A stretch of DNA of 64,000 bases from positions 1,798,001 through 1,862,000 of the forward strand of contig NZ_JAAOYX010000001.1 of assembly GCF_011759605.1 (NCBI RefSeq), written 5' to 3'. The notes below the pieces were generated by a model. It was not told the DNA's origin, did not search any database, and worked only from the letters and a program-made list of their open reading frames with translations. Shown here one piece after another: positions 10,285 through 17,452 of the stretch. Both the position numbers and the translations under genes were made by a program. The stretch comes from Luteibacter sp. SG786 (GTDB taxonomy: Bacteria; Pseudomonadota; Gammaproteobacteria; Xanthomonadales; Rhodanobacteraceae). The stretch's first letter is position 1, and every line of letters begins with the position of its first letter.

Positions 10285-11181
10285 ATGCGGCATCCCGAAT
10301 TCCAGTACCTCGATCTCATGACGCGCGTCCTCGAACAGGGGGACAAGCGTATCGACCGCACCGGCGTCGGCACCCTGTCGGTCTTCGGCGCATACGCGCG
10401 CTTCGACATCGGCCGTGGCGAGTTTCCGGTACTCACGACGAAACGCGTGCACTGGAAGCTTGCCGTCAAGGAAATGCTCTGGTTCCTGAGCGGCGGAACC
10501 AATATCCGCCCGCTGCTCCTCGAAGGAGTCCGTATCTGGAGCGACTGGCCGCTGGCCAGGTTTCGCAGGGAAACCGGCGAAGAGGTCTCGCAGGAAGAGT
10601 TCGAACGCCGGGTCATCGAGGACGAGCGCTTCGCGGCCGCCTGGGGCGATCTGGGCCCCGTGTATGGAAAGCAGTGGCGACGCTGGCAGGGCGTGGACGG
10701 CGTGGTGTACGACCAGATCCAGACCCTGATCGAGACATTGCGCACGAATCCCTTCAGCAGGCGCATGCTGTTCCACGCGTGGAACGTGGCCGAGATTTCG
10801 AGCATGGCCCTCCCGCCGTGCCACATGGTCTACCAGTTCCATGTCGATACGAACGGCCGCCTGAGCCTGATGCTGTATCAGCGTAGTTGCGATCTCCTGC
10901 TGGGCGCTCCTTTCAATTGGGTAGGGGCTGTGGCGCTCATGCAGATGATCGCGCAACAGGCAGGGCTCCAGCTCGGCGACTTCGTCTGGGTCGGGGGCGA
11001 TGTGCACCTGTATCTCAATCATCTCGACCAGGCCCGCTTGCAGCTTTCCCGCGAACCCCGCGCGGTTCCCACCCTGAAGCTGGTGGGGCAGGCCGAGTCC
11101 ATCGACGGCTATCGCATCGACGATTTCGAGATGGTCGGTTATGCGCCGCATCCCGCGATCAAGGCGGATGTCGCCGTCTGA
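10285..11181 (+). CDS. thyA: Thymidylate synthase
   Basis: Converts dUMP and methylene-THF to dTMP and DHF. At 298 aa it is longer than E. coli ThyA (264) because of an insert around residues 90-130 (WSDWPLARFRRETGEEVSQE), as in the long-form enzymes such as that of Lactobacillus. The catalytic Cys179 lies in MALPPCHMVYQF. The dUMP phosphate ligands (QRSCD) and the C-terminal YDPHP-like YAPHPAIKADVAV are present. The substrate-binding stretch reads PFNWVGAVAL where PFNIASYAL is common, a conspicuous variation, although the key Asn is kept. Its partner folA, which recycles DHF, lies 31 kb away. Confidence 0.96.
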   Translation: MRHPEFQYLDLMTRVLEQGDKRIDRTGVGTLSVFGAYARFDIGRGEFPVLTTKRVHWKLAVKEMLWFLSGGTNIRPLLLEGVRIWSDWPLARFRRETGEEVSQEEFERRVIEDERFAAAWGDLGPVYGKQWRRWQGVDGVVYDQIQTLIETLRTNPFSRRMLFHAWNVAEISSMALPPCHMVYQFHVDTNGRLSLMLYQRSCDLLLGAPFNWVGAVALMQMIAQQAGLQLGDFVWVGGDVHLYLNHLDQARLQLSREPRAVPTLKLVGQAESIDGYRIDDFEMVGYAPHPAIKADVAV

Positions 11182-11218
11182 AGGCAGGCCGGTGAGGTGT
11201 CATGCCTGCCGTTGCCAG

Positions 11219-11242
11219 GCCGTCATTCTTTGACGGCATTTT
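11219..11242 (+). terminator. Probable intrinsic terminator after thyA
   Basis: Inverted repeat GCCGTCA-TTCTT-TGACGGC followed by ATTTTG, 38 bp past the thyA stop. A weaker GC hairpin (GGCAGGC/GCCTGCC, 11183-11210) precedes it. Confidence 0.55.
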
Positions 11243-11326
11243 GCGCCGCTTGACGCCCCCCTGTGCCGGGGACGGTGATAGCGTGTTGCGTGAAGCCTCC
11301 GCGACGTCTGCACCGGAAACGCACCC

Positions 11327-12340
11327 ATGGCACTGAAAGACCTCCTCACCGATCCGCTCGGTTTTGGCACGGCTCCGCTGGGAAACATGTTCCGGGACAT
11401 TCCGGAGGATGAAGCGAAAGCGACCGTGGAAGCCGCCTGGAACCATGGCATCCGTTATTTCGACACCGCGCCACTTTATGGCGCGGGCCTCGCCGAAATC
11501 CGCCTGGGCCGGGCGCTTCAGGGGCATGCCCGCGAGGATTACGTCATCAGCACGAAGGTGGGGCGTATCGTGCTGGACGAAGTGGAAGATGTGGAAAAAC
11601 GCGATCTGGGCGAGAAGGGAGACGTGTTCCGCTACGGTCTGCCGAACAAGGTGGTGAACGACTACTCCGAAGATGCGACCCTGCGTTCCATCGAAGACAG
11701 CCTTGGCCGGCTGGGCGTCGACACCATCGAGATCGCCTGGGTGCACGATGTGGCACAGGACTTTTACGGCGACGAGTGGCTCGCCATGTTCGAGAGCGCA
11801 CGGAAAGGGGCGTTTCGTGCGCTGGACCGCCTGCGCGACGAGGGCGTGATCAAGGCCTGGGGCCTTGGCGTCAACCGCGTGGAACCGATCGAGCTTCTGC
11901 TCGAACTGGACGCGCCTCGTCCGGATGGCTTCCTCCTGGCGGGCCGCTATTCATTGCTGGATCATGCCAAGGCGCTCCAGCGAGTCATGCCCGCGGTGGA
12001 GCGGGAAGGCCTCGGCATCGTTGTCGGCGGCCCGTACAGCTCCGGCGCGCTGGTCGGCGGCAAGCATTTCGAGTACGCCCCGGCAAGCGCGGAGATCCTG
12101 CACAAGGTCGCGCGTATTCGTGCGATTGCCGACGCGCACGGCATCAGCATGAAGGCTGCGGGCCTGCAGTTCTGTCTCGCGCATCCGGCCGTCGTGGCCG
12201 TCATCCCCGGTGCCAGCCATCCGGGTCGAATCGCCGAGGACAAGGAGGCCCTGCGTGAGCAGGTTCCCCGTTCGTTCTGGCTTGAGTTGCGCGAGCAGCG
12301 TCTTGTCGATCCGGGTGCGCCGCTGCCTGGCGACGACTGA
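11327..12340 (+). CDS. Aldo/keto reductase
   Basis: NAD(P)-dependent oxidoreductase of the aldo/keto reductase superfamily, 337 aa, a cytoplasmic TIM barrel. The catalytic tetrad can be read as Asp and Tyr in FDTAPLYG, Lys in ISTKVG, and His in IAWVHD. The long loop after strand 3 (VLDEVEDVEKRDLGEKGD...) and the overall pattern resemble D-threo-aldose 1-dehydrogenase / pyridoxal dehydrogenase-type members. The C-terminal cofactor loop is IPGASHPGRIAEDKEAL. It is a single gene flanked by the thyA terminator and a convergent response regulator whose stop lies 12 bp beyond. The substrate is not determinable here. Confidence 0.9.
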   Translation: MALKDLLTDPLGFGTAPLGNMFRDIPEDEAKATVEAAWNHGIRYFDTAPLYGAGLAEIRLGRALQGHAREDYVISTKVGRIVLDEVEDVEKRDLGEKGDVFRYGLPNKVVNDYSEDATLRSIEDSLGRLGVDTIEIAWVHDVAQDFYGDEWLAMFESARKGAFRALDRLRDEGVIKAWGLGVNRVEPIELLLELDAPRPDGFLLAGRYSLLDHAKALQRVMPAVEREGLGIVVGGPYSSGALVGGKHFEYAPASAEILHKVARIRAIADAHGISMKAAGLQFCLAHPAVVAVIPGASHPGRIAEDKEALREQVPRSFWLELREQRLVDPGAPLPGDD

Positions 12341-12352
12341 CGCCTGGGAACC

Positions 12353-12997
12353 CTAGAGCTTCAGGAAGCCGCGTTGCATGGCGAGTATCACCGCATGCGT
12401 GCGGTCGCTGGCGCCGAGTTTCCCGAGGATATTGCGCATGCGTGACTTCACCGTCTCCTCCGAGACGAAAAGCTCCGCGGCGATCATCTTGTTCCCGTGC
12501 CCCTGCGCCACGAGTTGCAGTACGGCGATCTCCCTCGGGGTCAGCATCTCGGTGCCGGCATAGGCCGCGAGGTCGTGCGCGACGTCGGGATCCACCACGT
12601 GACGGCCGGAGATGGATGCGCGGATCGTACGGATGATTTCCTCGAGCGTGGACGACTTCAGCAGGTAGGAGGTCGCGCCCAGCATCAGCGCGCGCATGAT
12701 CCGTGCATCGCCCGGGAAGCTGGTAAGCACGATGATGTTGGCGTCGGGGAATTCGCCGCGGATCGCCTCGATGGCGTCAAGGCCGTCGACATCGGGCATC
12801 TGCAGGTCCATCAGCACGACCCCGGGACGGAGTTCGCGAAACTTCCGGATCGCCTCGCGGCCGTTCTCCGCCTCGCCGACCAGAACCATGTCCGCTTGCG
12901 TGGATATGGCCGCGCGCAGGCCGTGCCGCATCACCGGATGGTCGTCGCTCACCAGCACGCGAATCAGGCCGCCTGCGTTGTTCGCGTCTTCCGTCAT
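12353..12997 (-). CDS. NarL/FixJ-family response regulator
   Basis: Two-component response regulator of 214 aa. The N-terminal receiver (about residues 11-130) has acidic residues near VSDDHPVMRHG and the phospho-acceptor Asp64 in VVLMDLQMPDVDG. The C-terminal LuxR-type HTH spans about residues 148-205 (TPREIAVLQLVAQGH...VSEETVKSRMRNILGKLGASDRT). No histidine kinase is adjacent. The nearest HisKA_3-type kinase in the window is at 19868-22915, and these two classes normally pair, so a partnership is plausible but unproven. The 173-bp upstream gap, shared with the divergent winged-helix gene, contains two inverted repeats. Confidence 0.94.
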   Translation of the reverse strand: MTEDANNAGGLIRVLVSDDHPVMRHGLRAAISTQADMVLVGEAENGREAIRKFRELRPGVVLMDLQMPDVDGLDAIEAIRGEFPDANIIVLTSFPGDARIMRALMLGATSYLLKSSTLEEIIRTIRASISGRHVVDPDVAHDLAAYAGTEMLTPREIAVLQLVAQGHGNKMIAAELFVSEETVKSRMRNILGKLGASDRTHAVILAMQRGFLKL

Positions 12998-13070
12998 GGC
13001 TATCCCTGGGCGTGATGACCGCCACCCTGCAACGGCGGCGATGCGCGGTCAATACCCATCGGAGTGAACG

Positions 13071-13118
13071 TGCTCCCCTCGTCGATGGGGAGCAGATCCG
13101 TCCCGAAAGGGGTGGGAC
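13071..13118. promoter_or_regulatory. Two inverted repeats in divergent regulatory gap
   Basis: Between the response regulator and the divergent winged-helix gene lie TGCTCCCC-(8 nt)-GGGGAGCA (13071-13094) and GTCCC-(9 nt)-GGGAC (13100-13118). Both have dyad symmetry suited to dimeric regulators. Their use as operators is inferred from position only. Confidence 0.35.
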
Positions 13119-13170
13119 AGCGGCATGAGGCGGCCTACGTTGTCCCAAGGAAAGCCCATGGAGCACCGCC

Positions 13171-13563
13171 ATGCACGCCACGTCTCTCTTTGGTCCTTTT
13201 CGTCTCGAACCCGCATCGCGCACCCTGTACCGTGACGGCGAGGTGGTGAAGCTGGGAAGCCGCGCCTTCGACATCCTGGTGGTGCTCGTCGAACGGCGAG
13301 GCGACGTCGTGACACCTCGCGAGCTGATGTCGGTCGCGTGGCAAGGCCTGGTCGTCGGCGAATCGAACGTGCGCGTGCAGATTGCCAACCTGCGGCAGGC
13401 GCTAGGGAGCTACGGCGAGGGTGCCCGCTACATTGCCAGCATCCCGGGCCGTGGCTATGCCTTCCTCGCCAGCGTCGTCCGGGTCGACGAGGCAGCGCTG
13501 TCCATGAGCACCCGGCCCGTGTGGTGCGCCGGCACGTGGTCGTGGCGCTGGAACGGCACCTGA
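13171..13563 (+). CDS. Stand-alone winged-helix DNA-binding protein (OmpR/CadC type)
   Basis: A 130-aa protein that is almost entirely one Trans_reg_C (OmpR/PhoB/CadC-type) winged-helix domain: SLFGPFRLEPASRTLYRDGE, LGSRAFDILVVLVERRGDVV, the recognition helix NVRVQIANLRQALG and the wing IPGRGYAFLA. Proteins with this CadC-like version normally continue into a membrane or ATPase/TPR effector region. Here only about 30 residues follow, including a Trp/Cys-rich end (VWCAGTWSWRWNGT). The stop TGA (13561-13563) directly abuts the stop of the convergent MFS gene. It may be a genuine mini-regulator or a truncated remnant. It may regulate one of its neighbours. Confidence 0.82.
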   Translation: MHATSLFGPFRLEPASRTLYRDGEVVKLGSRAFDILVVLVERRGDVVTPRELMSVAWQGLVVGESNVRVQIANLRQALGSYGEGARYIASIPGRGYAFLASVVRVDEAALSMSTRPVWCAGTWSWRWNGT

Positions 13564-14802
13564 TCAGCCCGGCAGTGCCCTGGCGAACCGTGGCACCAGG
13601 GGCAGGGACAGGCAGAACACCAGCAGCCCGAGCAAGGTGAACACGAAGCCAGCCCACGCGGCAGCGAGCAGGCCCATACCGGCGGCGATGACCAGGCCGC
13701 CACCCCATGCACCGATTGCATTGGCGACGTTCAGCGCCGCCAGGTTCATCGCCCCCATCAGGGTAGGAGCCTCCGGTGCGAATCGCGTGAGGCGCACCTG
13801 TACGGTCGGTATGGCGATCATCATCGTGGTGCCCACACCGAACAGCGCGACCATCAAGACCCATACGTTATTGCCCGCGGTCGCGAGCGTTGCCAGCACC
13901 AGTAATGCCGCACCATAACCCACCACCAACCCCCGGCTAGGGTAACGATCGGCCAGTTCGCCGCCTAACACGTTGCCCACGGTCATGCCGATTCCGAACA
14001 GGGCAAGGGCCAGGGGAATCCACGCACGGTCCAGGGAAACCACGTCGGTGACGAAGGCGCCGATGAACGTGTACACCGCGAAGATGCTGGCCACGCCAAG
14101 CGCAGCGACGAGCATGGTGACCCACACCGAGCCCTTGCGTAGCGCGCTCAGTTCCTGCACTACCGGCGCGCCGCGCAGGGCATCGGTGTGCGGTACCCAG
14201 GCCAGCAAGGCGAGGAAGGCGAGGCATCCGAGGCCGGCGACGGCGAGATAGGTGTTCCGCCAACCAACGTGCTGGCCGAGAAAAGTGGCGAGAGGCGCCC
14301 CCACAATGGTTGCCGCAGTGAGACCGGTCATGACGATGGCGAAGGCCTTTCCTCCCTTGCCGGGACCGACGACATAGGAAGCCACGACGGCGCCCGCTCC
14401 GAAGTAGGCGCCCTGCGGCAGGCCGGTTATGAAGCGGGCGGCAGCGAACATCCCGAGGTTGGCCGCCTGCGAGGACAGCACGTTGCCCAGCACGAACAGC
14501 ACCATGAGACAAAGCAGCAAGGTTCGCCGGTTCAGCCTGGCGGCGGCCAGGGTGACCGCGGGTGCGCCGAAGACGACGCCGAAGGCGTACGCGGTGATGG
14601 CGTTGGTCGCCGTGGGCAGGCTGATGCCGAGCGACGCGGCGAACAATTGCAGCACGCCCATGCTGGCGAACTCGGACGTACCGATGCAAAAGCTGCCGAG
14701 CGCCAGGGCGAACAGGGTCAAGGAACGACGCCGGCCGTCGTTGCGTTCGTCGCAATGAACCTGCACCGACCGGCACTGTGCCTCGAATGCTTTCTCATGC
14801 AT
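13564..14802 (-). CDS. MFS transporter, DHA1/AraJ-like
   Basis: Inner-membrane major facilitator superfamily exporter of 412 aa with 12 hydrophobic segments. A short hydrophilic N-terminus precedes TM1 (LFALALGSFCIGTSEFASMGVL), which has the GTSEF-type motif typical of sugar-efflux/drug-H+ antiporters (AraJ, YdhP and relatives). The loop 2-3 signature is divergent (AARLNRRTLLL), and ADRYPSRGLVVGY lies in the second half. It is the last gene of a leftward run with a quinol monooxygenase-like gene, a DJ-1 family gene, an alcohol dehydrogenase and a GlcG-like gene, suggesting export of a toxic organic compound. The cargo is unknown. Confidence 0.9.
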   Translation of the reverse strand: MHEKAFEAQCRSVQVHCDERNDGRRRSLTLFALALGSFCIGTSEFASMGVLQLFAASLGISLPTATNAITAYAFGVVFGAPAVTLAAARLNRRTLLLCLMVLFVLGNVLSSQAANLGMFAAARFITGLPQGAYFGAGAVVASYVVGPGKGGKAFAIVMTGLTAATIVGAPLATFLGQHVGWRNTYLAVAGLGCLAFLALLAWVPHTDALRGAPVVQELSALRKGSVWVTMLVAALGVASIFAVYTFIGAFVTDVVSLDRAWIPLALALFGIGMTVGNVLGGELADRYPSRGLVVGYGAALLVLATLATAGNNVWVLMVALFGVGTTMMIAIPTVQVRLTRFAPEAPTLMGAMNLAALNVANAIGAWGGGLVIAAGMGLLAAAWAGFVFTLLGLLVFCLSLPLVPRFARALPG

Positions 14803-14814
14803 GGGGATATCGCC

Positions 14815-15114
14815 TCAGATCGTGTCGACCGCATCCAGGGGAATGGCATGGCGTGTGGCGAGTTCGTTGATTCGCCCGAGGTAACGCTGGTAATGCGGGC
14901 TGGCCCGGTGCGCCGCTGCGGCTTCTGCGTCGGCATACAACTCGTCGATGACGAATTCGCCGTGGCGCTCCCGCGCGCGCCAGAGGTTGTAATGGAGGTT
15001 GCCTGGTTCGGCGCGGGATGGACCGGTCATGCTCCGCAGGAGCTTTTCCAGTTCGTGTTCCTTGCCCTCTCTTGCCGTGATGACAGCCATCACCTTTACG
15101 TGTGTCGAAGCCAT
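14815..15114 (-). CDS. Antibiotic biosynthesis monooxygenase (ABM) domain / putative quinol monooxygenase
   Basis: Small ferredoxin-like dimeric protein of 99 aa. The motif pattern (VKVMAVITAREGKEHELEKLL, then GNLHYNLWRARERHGEFVIDELYADAEAAAAH) matches the ABM/YgiN family, whose members oxidise quinols or act on polyketide-type substrates without cofactors. It lies 12 bp upstream of the MFS gene in the same direction and 31 bp downstream of the DJ-1 family gene, so it is probably part of one transcript. Its role in this cluster is inferred to be quinone/aldehyde stress handling. Confidence 0.85.
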   Translation of the reverse strand: MASTHVKVMAVITAREGKEHELEKLLRSMTGPSRAEPGNLHYNLWRARERHGEFVIDELYADAEAAAAHRASPHYQRYLGRINELATRHAIPLDAVDTI

Positions 15115-15145
15115 GCGGATGTTCCTTCAGTGGGAGGCCTCGGGA

Positions 15146-15823
15146 TCATTCCACCTTCGCCAGCGCTTCGGCGATGGCTTTCCCGACGAGCGTGCCCGAG
15201 GCCGGGTTCTGTCCGGTGATCAGGCGCCCGTCCACGACGAGGTGGGGCTGCCATGGATCGGCGCAGCTGTACTGCGCACCTGCTTCGCGTAGCACGCCTT
15301 CGAGGTCGAACGACACGTCGCGCGCGGCATAGCCATCTTCTTCTGCTTTCGAGAAGGACGTGAGCTTGTGGCCCTTGACGAATGGCGTGCCGTCACCGAG
15401 CCGTGCGCCGAGGAACGCGACGGGGCCGTGGCATACGGCTGAAACGATTTTCCCGCCGGCCCAGGCCTGGAGCACCGCCTGTTTCACGTAGCGGTCTCTT
15501 GAAATGTCTTCCATCGGTCCGAGTCCGCCCGGAAAGAAGATGGCGTCGTAGTCGCGAACGTCCACCTCGGACAACTTGCGACTGTGCTGCAGGCGGCGGT
15601 ATGCCGCGCTGTCGCGAAATTTCTTCTGAACCTGGTCGCTGGGGTCGTAGCCGTCCTCGGGAACGATGCCGCCCAGTGGCGAAGCGAACTCGACGGCGAC
15701 GCCCGCTTCCTCCAACACCTCGAAAGGATGCGCAATCTCCGGAAAGAAGAACCCGACGGTTCGTTCATACGGGCCCATGACGGCCGTGTTCGTGGCGATA
15801 CAGAGCACATGTTTTACGCGCAT
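15146..15823 (-). CDS. DJ-1/PfpI (Hsp31-like) family protein
   Basis: A class I glutamine-amidotransferase-fold protein of 225 aa. The nucleophile elbow carries the expected cysteine (IVSAVCHGPVAF), and a GGLGPMED segment lies nearby. The length and a C-terminal cap (LVVDGRLITGQNPASG) fit the Hsp31/YhbO-like branch, which includes glyoxalase III/deglycase-type stress proteins and chaperones. It lies between the Zn-alcohol dehydrogenase and the ABM-domain gene on the same strand. A role in removing reactive carbonyls would match its neighbours but is inference. Confidence 0.88.
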   Translation of the reverse strand: MRVKHVLCIATNTAVMGPYERTVGFFFPEIAHPFEVLEEAGVAVEFASPLGGIVPEDGYDPSDQVQKKFRDSAAYRRLQHSRKLSEVDVRDYDAIFFPGGLGPMEDISRDRYVKQAVLQAWAGGKIVSAVCHGPVAFLGARLGDGTPFVKGHKLTSFSKAEEDGYAARDVSFDLEGVLREAGAQYSCADPWQPHLVVDGRLITGQNPASGTLVGKAIAEALAKVE

Positions 15824-15859
15824 GGCGATGACTCCTAGGCTGGTTCGATGGTGGACGGA

Positions 15860-16915
15860 TCAGAACGTCATGACCGCGCGACCCACGATGTCGCCCTTGC
15901 GCAGCAGGTCGACGTAGGTATTCAGTTCCTCGAAGGCGATGGTCTTGATGGTGTGGCGGATCTTGTCCTGCGCAGCCAGCGCCATGACTTCCATGAGATC
16001 GGCGTTGTTGCCCCAGAACGAGCCATGGAAGCTCTGTTCGCGCGACACGCGAGGGAACAGGGGAATGTCGATGCGGTCGCCGACCAGGCCGACGTCGACA
16101 TAGTGGCCGCTGGTGGAGAGAAGGCTCATGCCCAACTGGATCATGGCCGGAGCGCCTGTGCAGTCGATGATGGCGTCGAGGTCGCCCTGCCCGAAAGCCT
16201 GGGTCAGGTCCTTCTTGATGTCCGCTTCCGACTTGTCCTTGACGGCGATGGTGTGGTCGACACCGTAATCGCGCGCGACTGCGAGTTTCTCTTCGCTTCG
16301 CGCCAGGGCGACCACTCGCGCTCCGCCGCCGAGCAGGCGCGCGTATTGCACCGCGTACGCTCCGAGGCCGCCCACGCCGAGCACGCCGATCACCCGGTCC
16401 GGGCCGAGTGCGCCGGCATCGCGCAGCTTGCGGATGCCGCGATAGGTGGTGAGACCTGCATCGGTGAGCGGCGCCAGTTCCGCGAACGCGAGTTGTTTGC
16501 CGACCTTGATCACATAGCGAACGGGCACCGGGATGTACTCCGCGAATCCGCCCACCGGACCGAAGCCGGGCCAGCGCACGTTCGGGCATATCTGTGTGTC
16601 GCCCACCTGGCAGTGGCGGCAGATGCCATCGCCCCAGCCCGGTGCCACTACGACGTGGTCGCCTTCGACGATGCCTGCGCCCTTCGGGACGAGCGATCCC
16701 ATCTTCGCGATGACTCCGGTGATCTCATGCCCCAGGGTCAAGGGTGGCTTCAGGTCGCCATACGGGCGGAAATAGCCGTCGATCAGCTGTACGTCGGAGC
16801 GGCACATGCCGCACGCCTTGACCTGCACCAGCACCTCGTCTTCGGCGATGTCCGGAATCGGAATGTCCTCCAGGACGAGTGGTTTGCCGTACTCATGCAT
16901 GCGTGCCGCTTTCAT
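15860..16915 (-). CDS. Zinc-dependent alcohol dehydrogenase
   Basis: Cytoplasmic medium-chain NAD(P)-dependent dehydrogenase of 351 aa. The N-terminal GroES-like domain holds catalytic zinc ligands in KACGMCRSDV and the GHE motif LTLGHEITG. The Rossmann fold has GVLGVGGLGAYAVQYA (about residue 180). The structural-zinc lobe reads WGDGICRHCQVGDTQIC: three of the usual four Cys are present and the first position is Asp, a ligand substitution known in some family members. The gene is second in the leftward redox cluster, with GlcG-like upstream and DJ-1 downstream. The substrate is unknown. Confidence 0.93.
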   Translation of the reverse strand: MKAARMHEYGKPLVLEDIPIPDIAEDEVLVQVKACGMCRSDVQLIDGYFRPYGDLKPPLTLGHEITGVIAKMGSLVPKGAGIVEGDHVVVAPGWGDGICRHCQVGDTQICPNVRWPGFGPVGGFAEYIPVPVRYVIKVGKQLAFAELAPLTDAGLTTYRGIRKLRDAGALGPDRVIGVLGVGGLGAYAVQYARLLGGGARVVALARSEEKLAVARDYGVDHTIAVKDKSEADIKKDLTQAFGQGDLDAIIDCTGAPAMIQLGMSLLSTSGHYVDVGLVGDRIDIPLFPRVSREQSFHGSFWGNNADLMEVMALAAQDKIRHTIKTIAFEELNTYVDLLRKGDIVGRAVMTF

Positions 16916-16945
16916 GGTCGTGTACCTCGGGATTGGGGGAGGGGG

Positions 16946-17362
16946 CTATGGGAGGGCCGCGATCGCCGCCTCTGCGACGGCGATGTCCTGCTCGACGGTG
17001 CCGGCGCTGGCTCCCACGGCGCCAATCACCTGGTTTTCCCGCACGACGGGAATGCCACCGCCAAAAATGACCACGTCCCCCTCGCGACTGTTCTGGATGC
17101 CATAGAGCTGGCTGCCCGGTTGAGCAAGGCCGCCGAGAAAGGCGGTGGTCTTGTCGAAGATGCGCGCGGTGAAAGCTTTATGAATCGAAAGCTCGATACT
17201 GCCGATGAGCGCACCGTCCTGACGGACAAAGGCAATCAACCGGCCACCCACGTCGACAACGGCGATGTTGTACGCGATGCCCAGCGCCGTAGCCTTCGCC
17301 TCCGCAGCGGCAAGCATGGTTTTCGCGTCGTCGAGAGTGAGTGTCTGTAGCGAACGTGGCAT
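16946..17362 (-). CDS. GlcG/HbpS family (DUF336) heme-binding-like protein
   Basis: A 138-aa protein of the GlcG/HbpS family, small oligomeric proteins often next to redox operons and in some cases binding heme. Family phrases seen are TLTLDDAKTMLAAAEAKA, NIAVVDVGGRLIAFVR, the KAFTA segment and the glycine-rich FGGGIPVV plus GAVGASAG. ATG 17362 is preferred over the in-frame 17446 because it has a GAGGA site and gives the family-typical start. It is probably the first gene of the leftward cluster (16946 to 13564), 90 bp downstream of the KefB/C-type antiporter. The molecular role is not settled even for characterised homologues. Confidence 0.85.
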   Translation of the reverse strand: MPRSLQTLTLDDAKTMLAAAEAKATALGIAYNIAVVDVGGRLIAFVRQDGALIGSIELSIHKAFTARIFDKTTAFLGGLAQPGSQLYGIQNSREGDVVIFGGGIPVVRENQVIGAVGASAGTVEQDIAVAEAAIAALP

Positions 17363-17452
17363 GGCCGCCAGTCCTCGCACGGGGTTTGTCTGGTGTAACA
17401 CGGGCCCTCGACAGGTGCTCGTAAAGTGCGGTGAAGCCACGCACAAAGGCGC

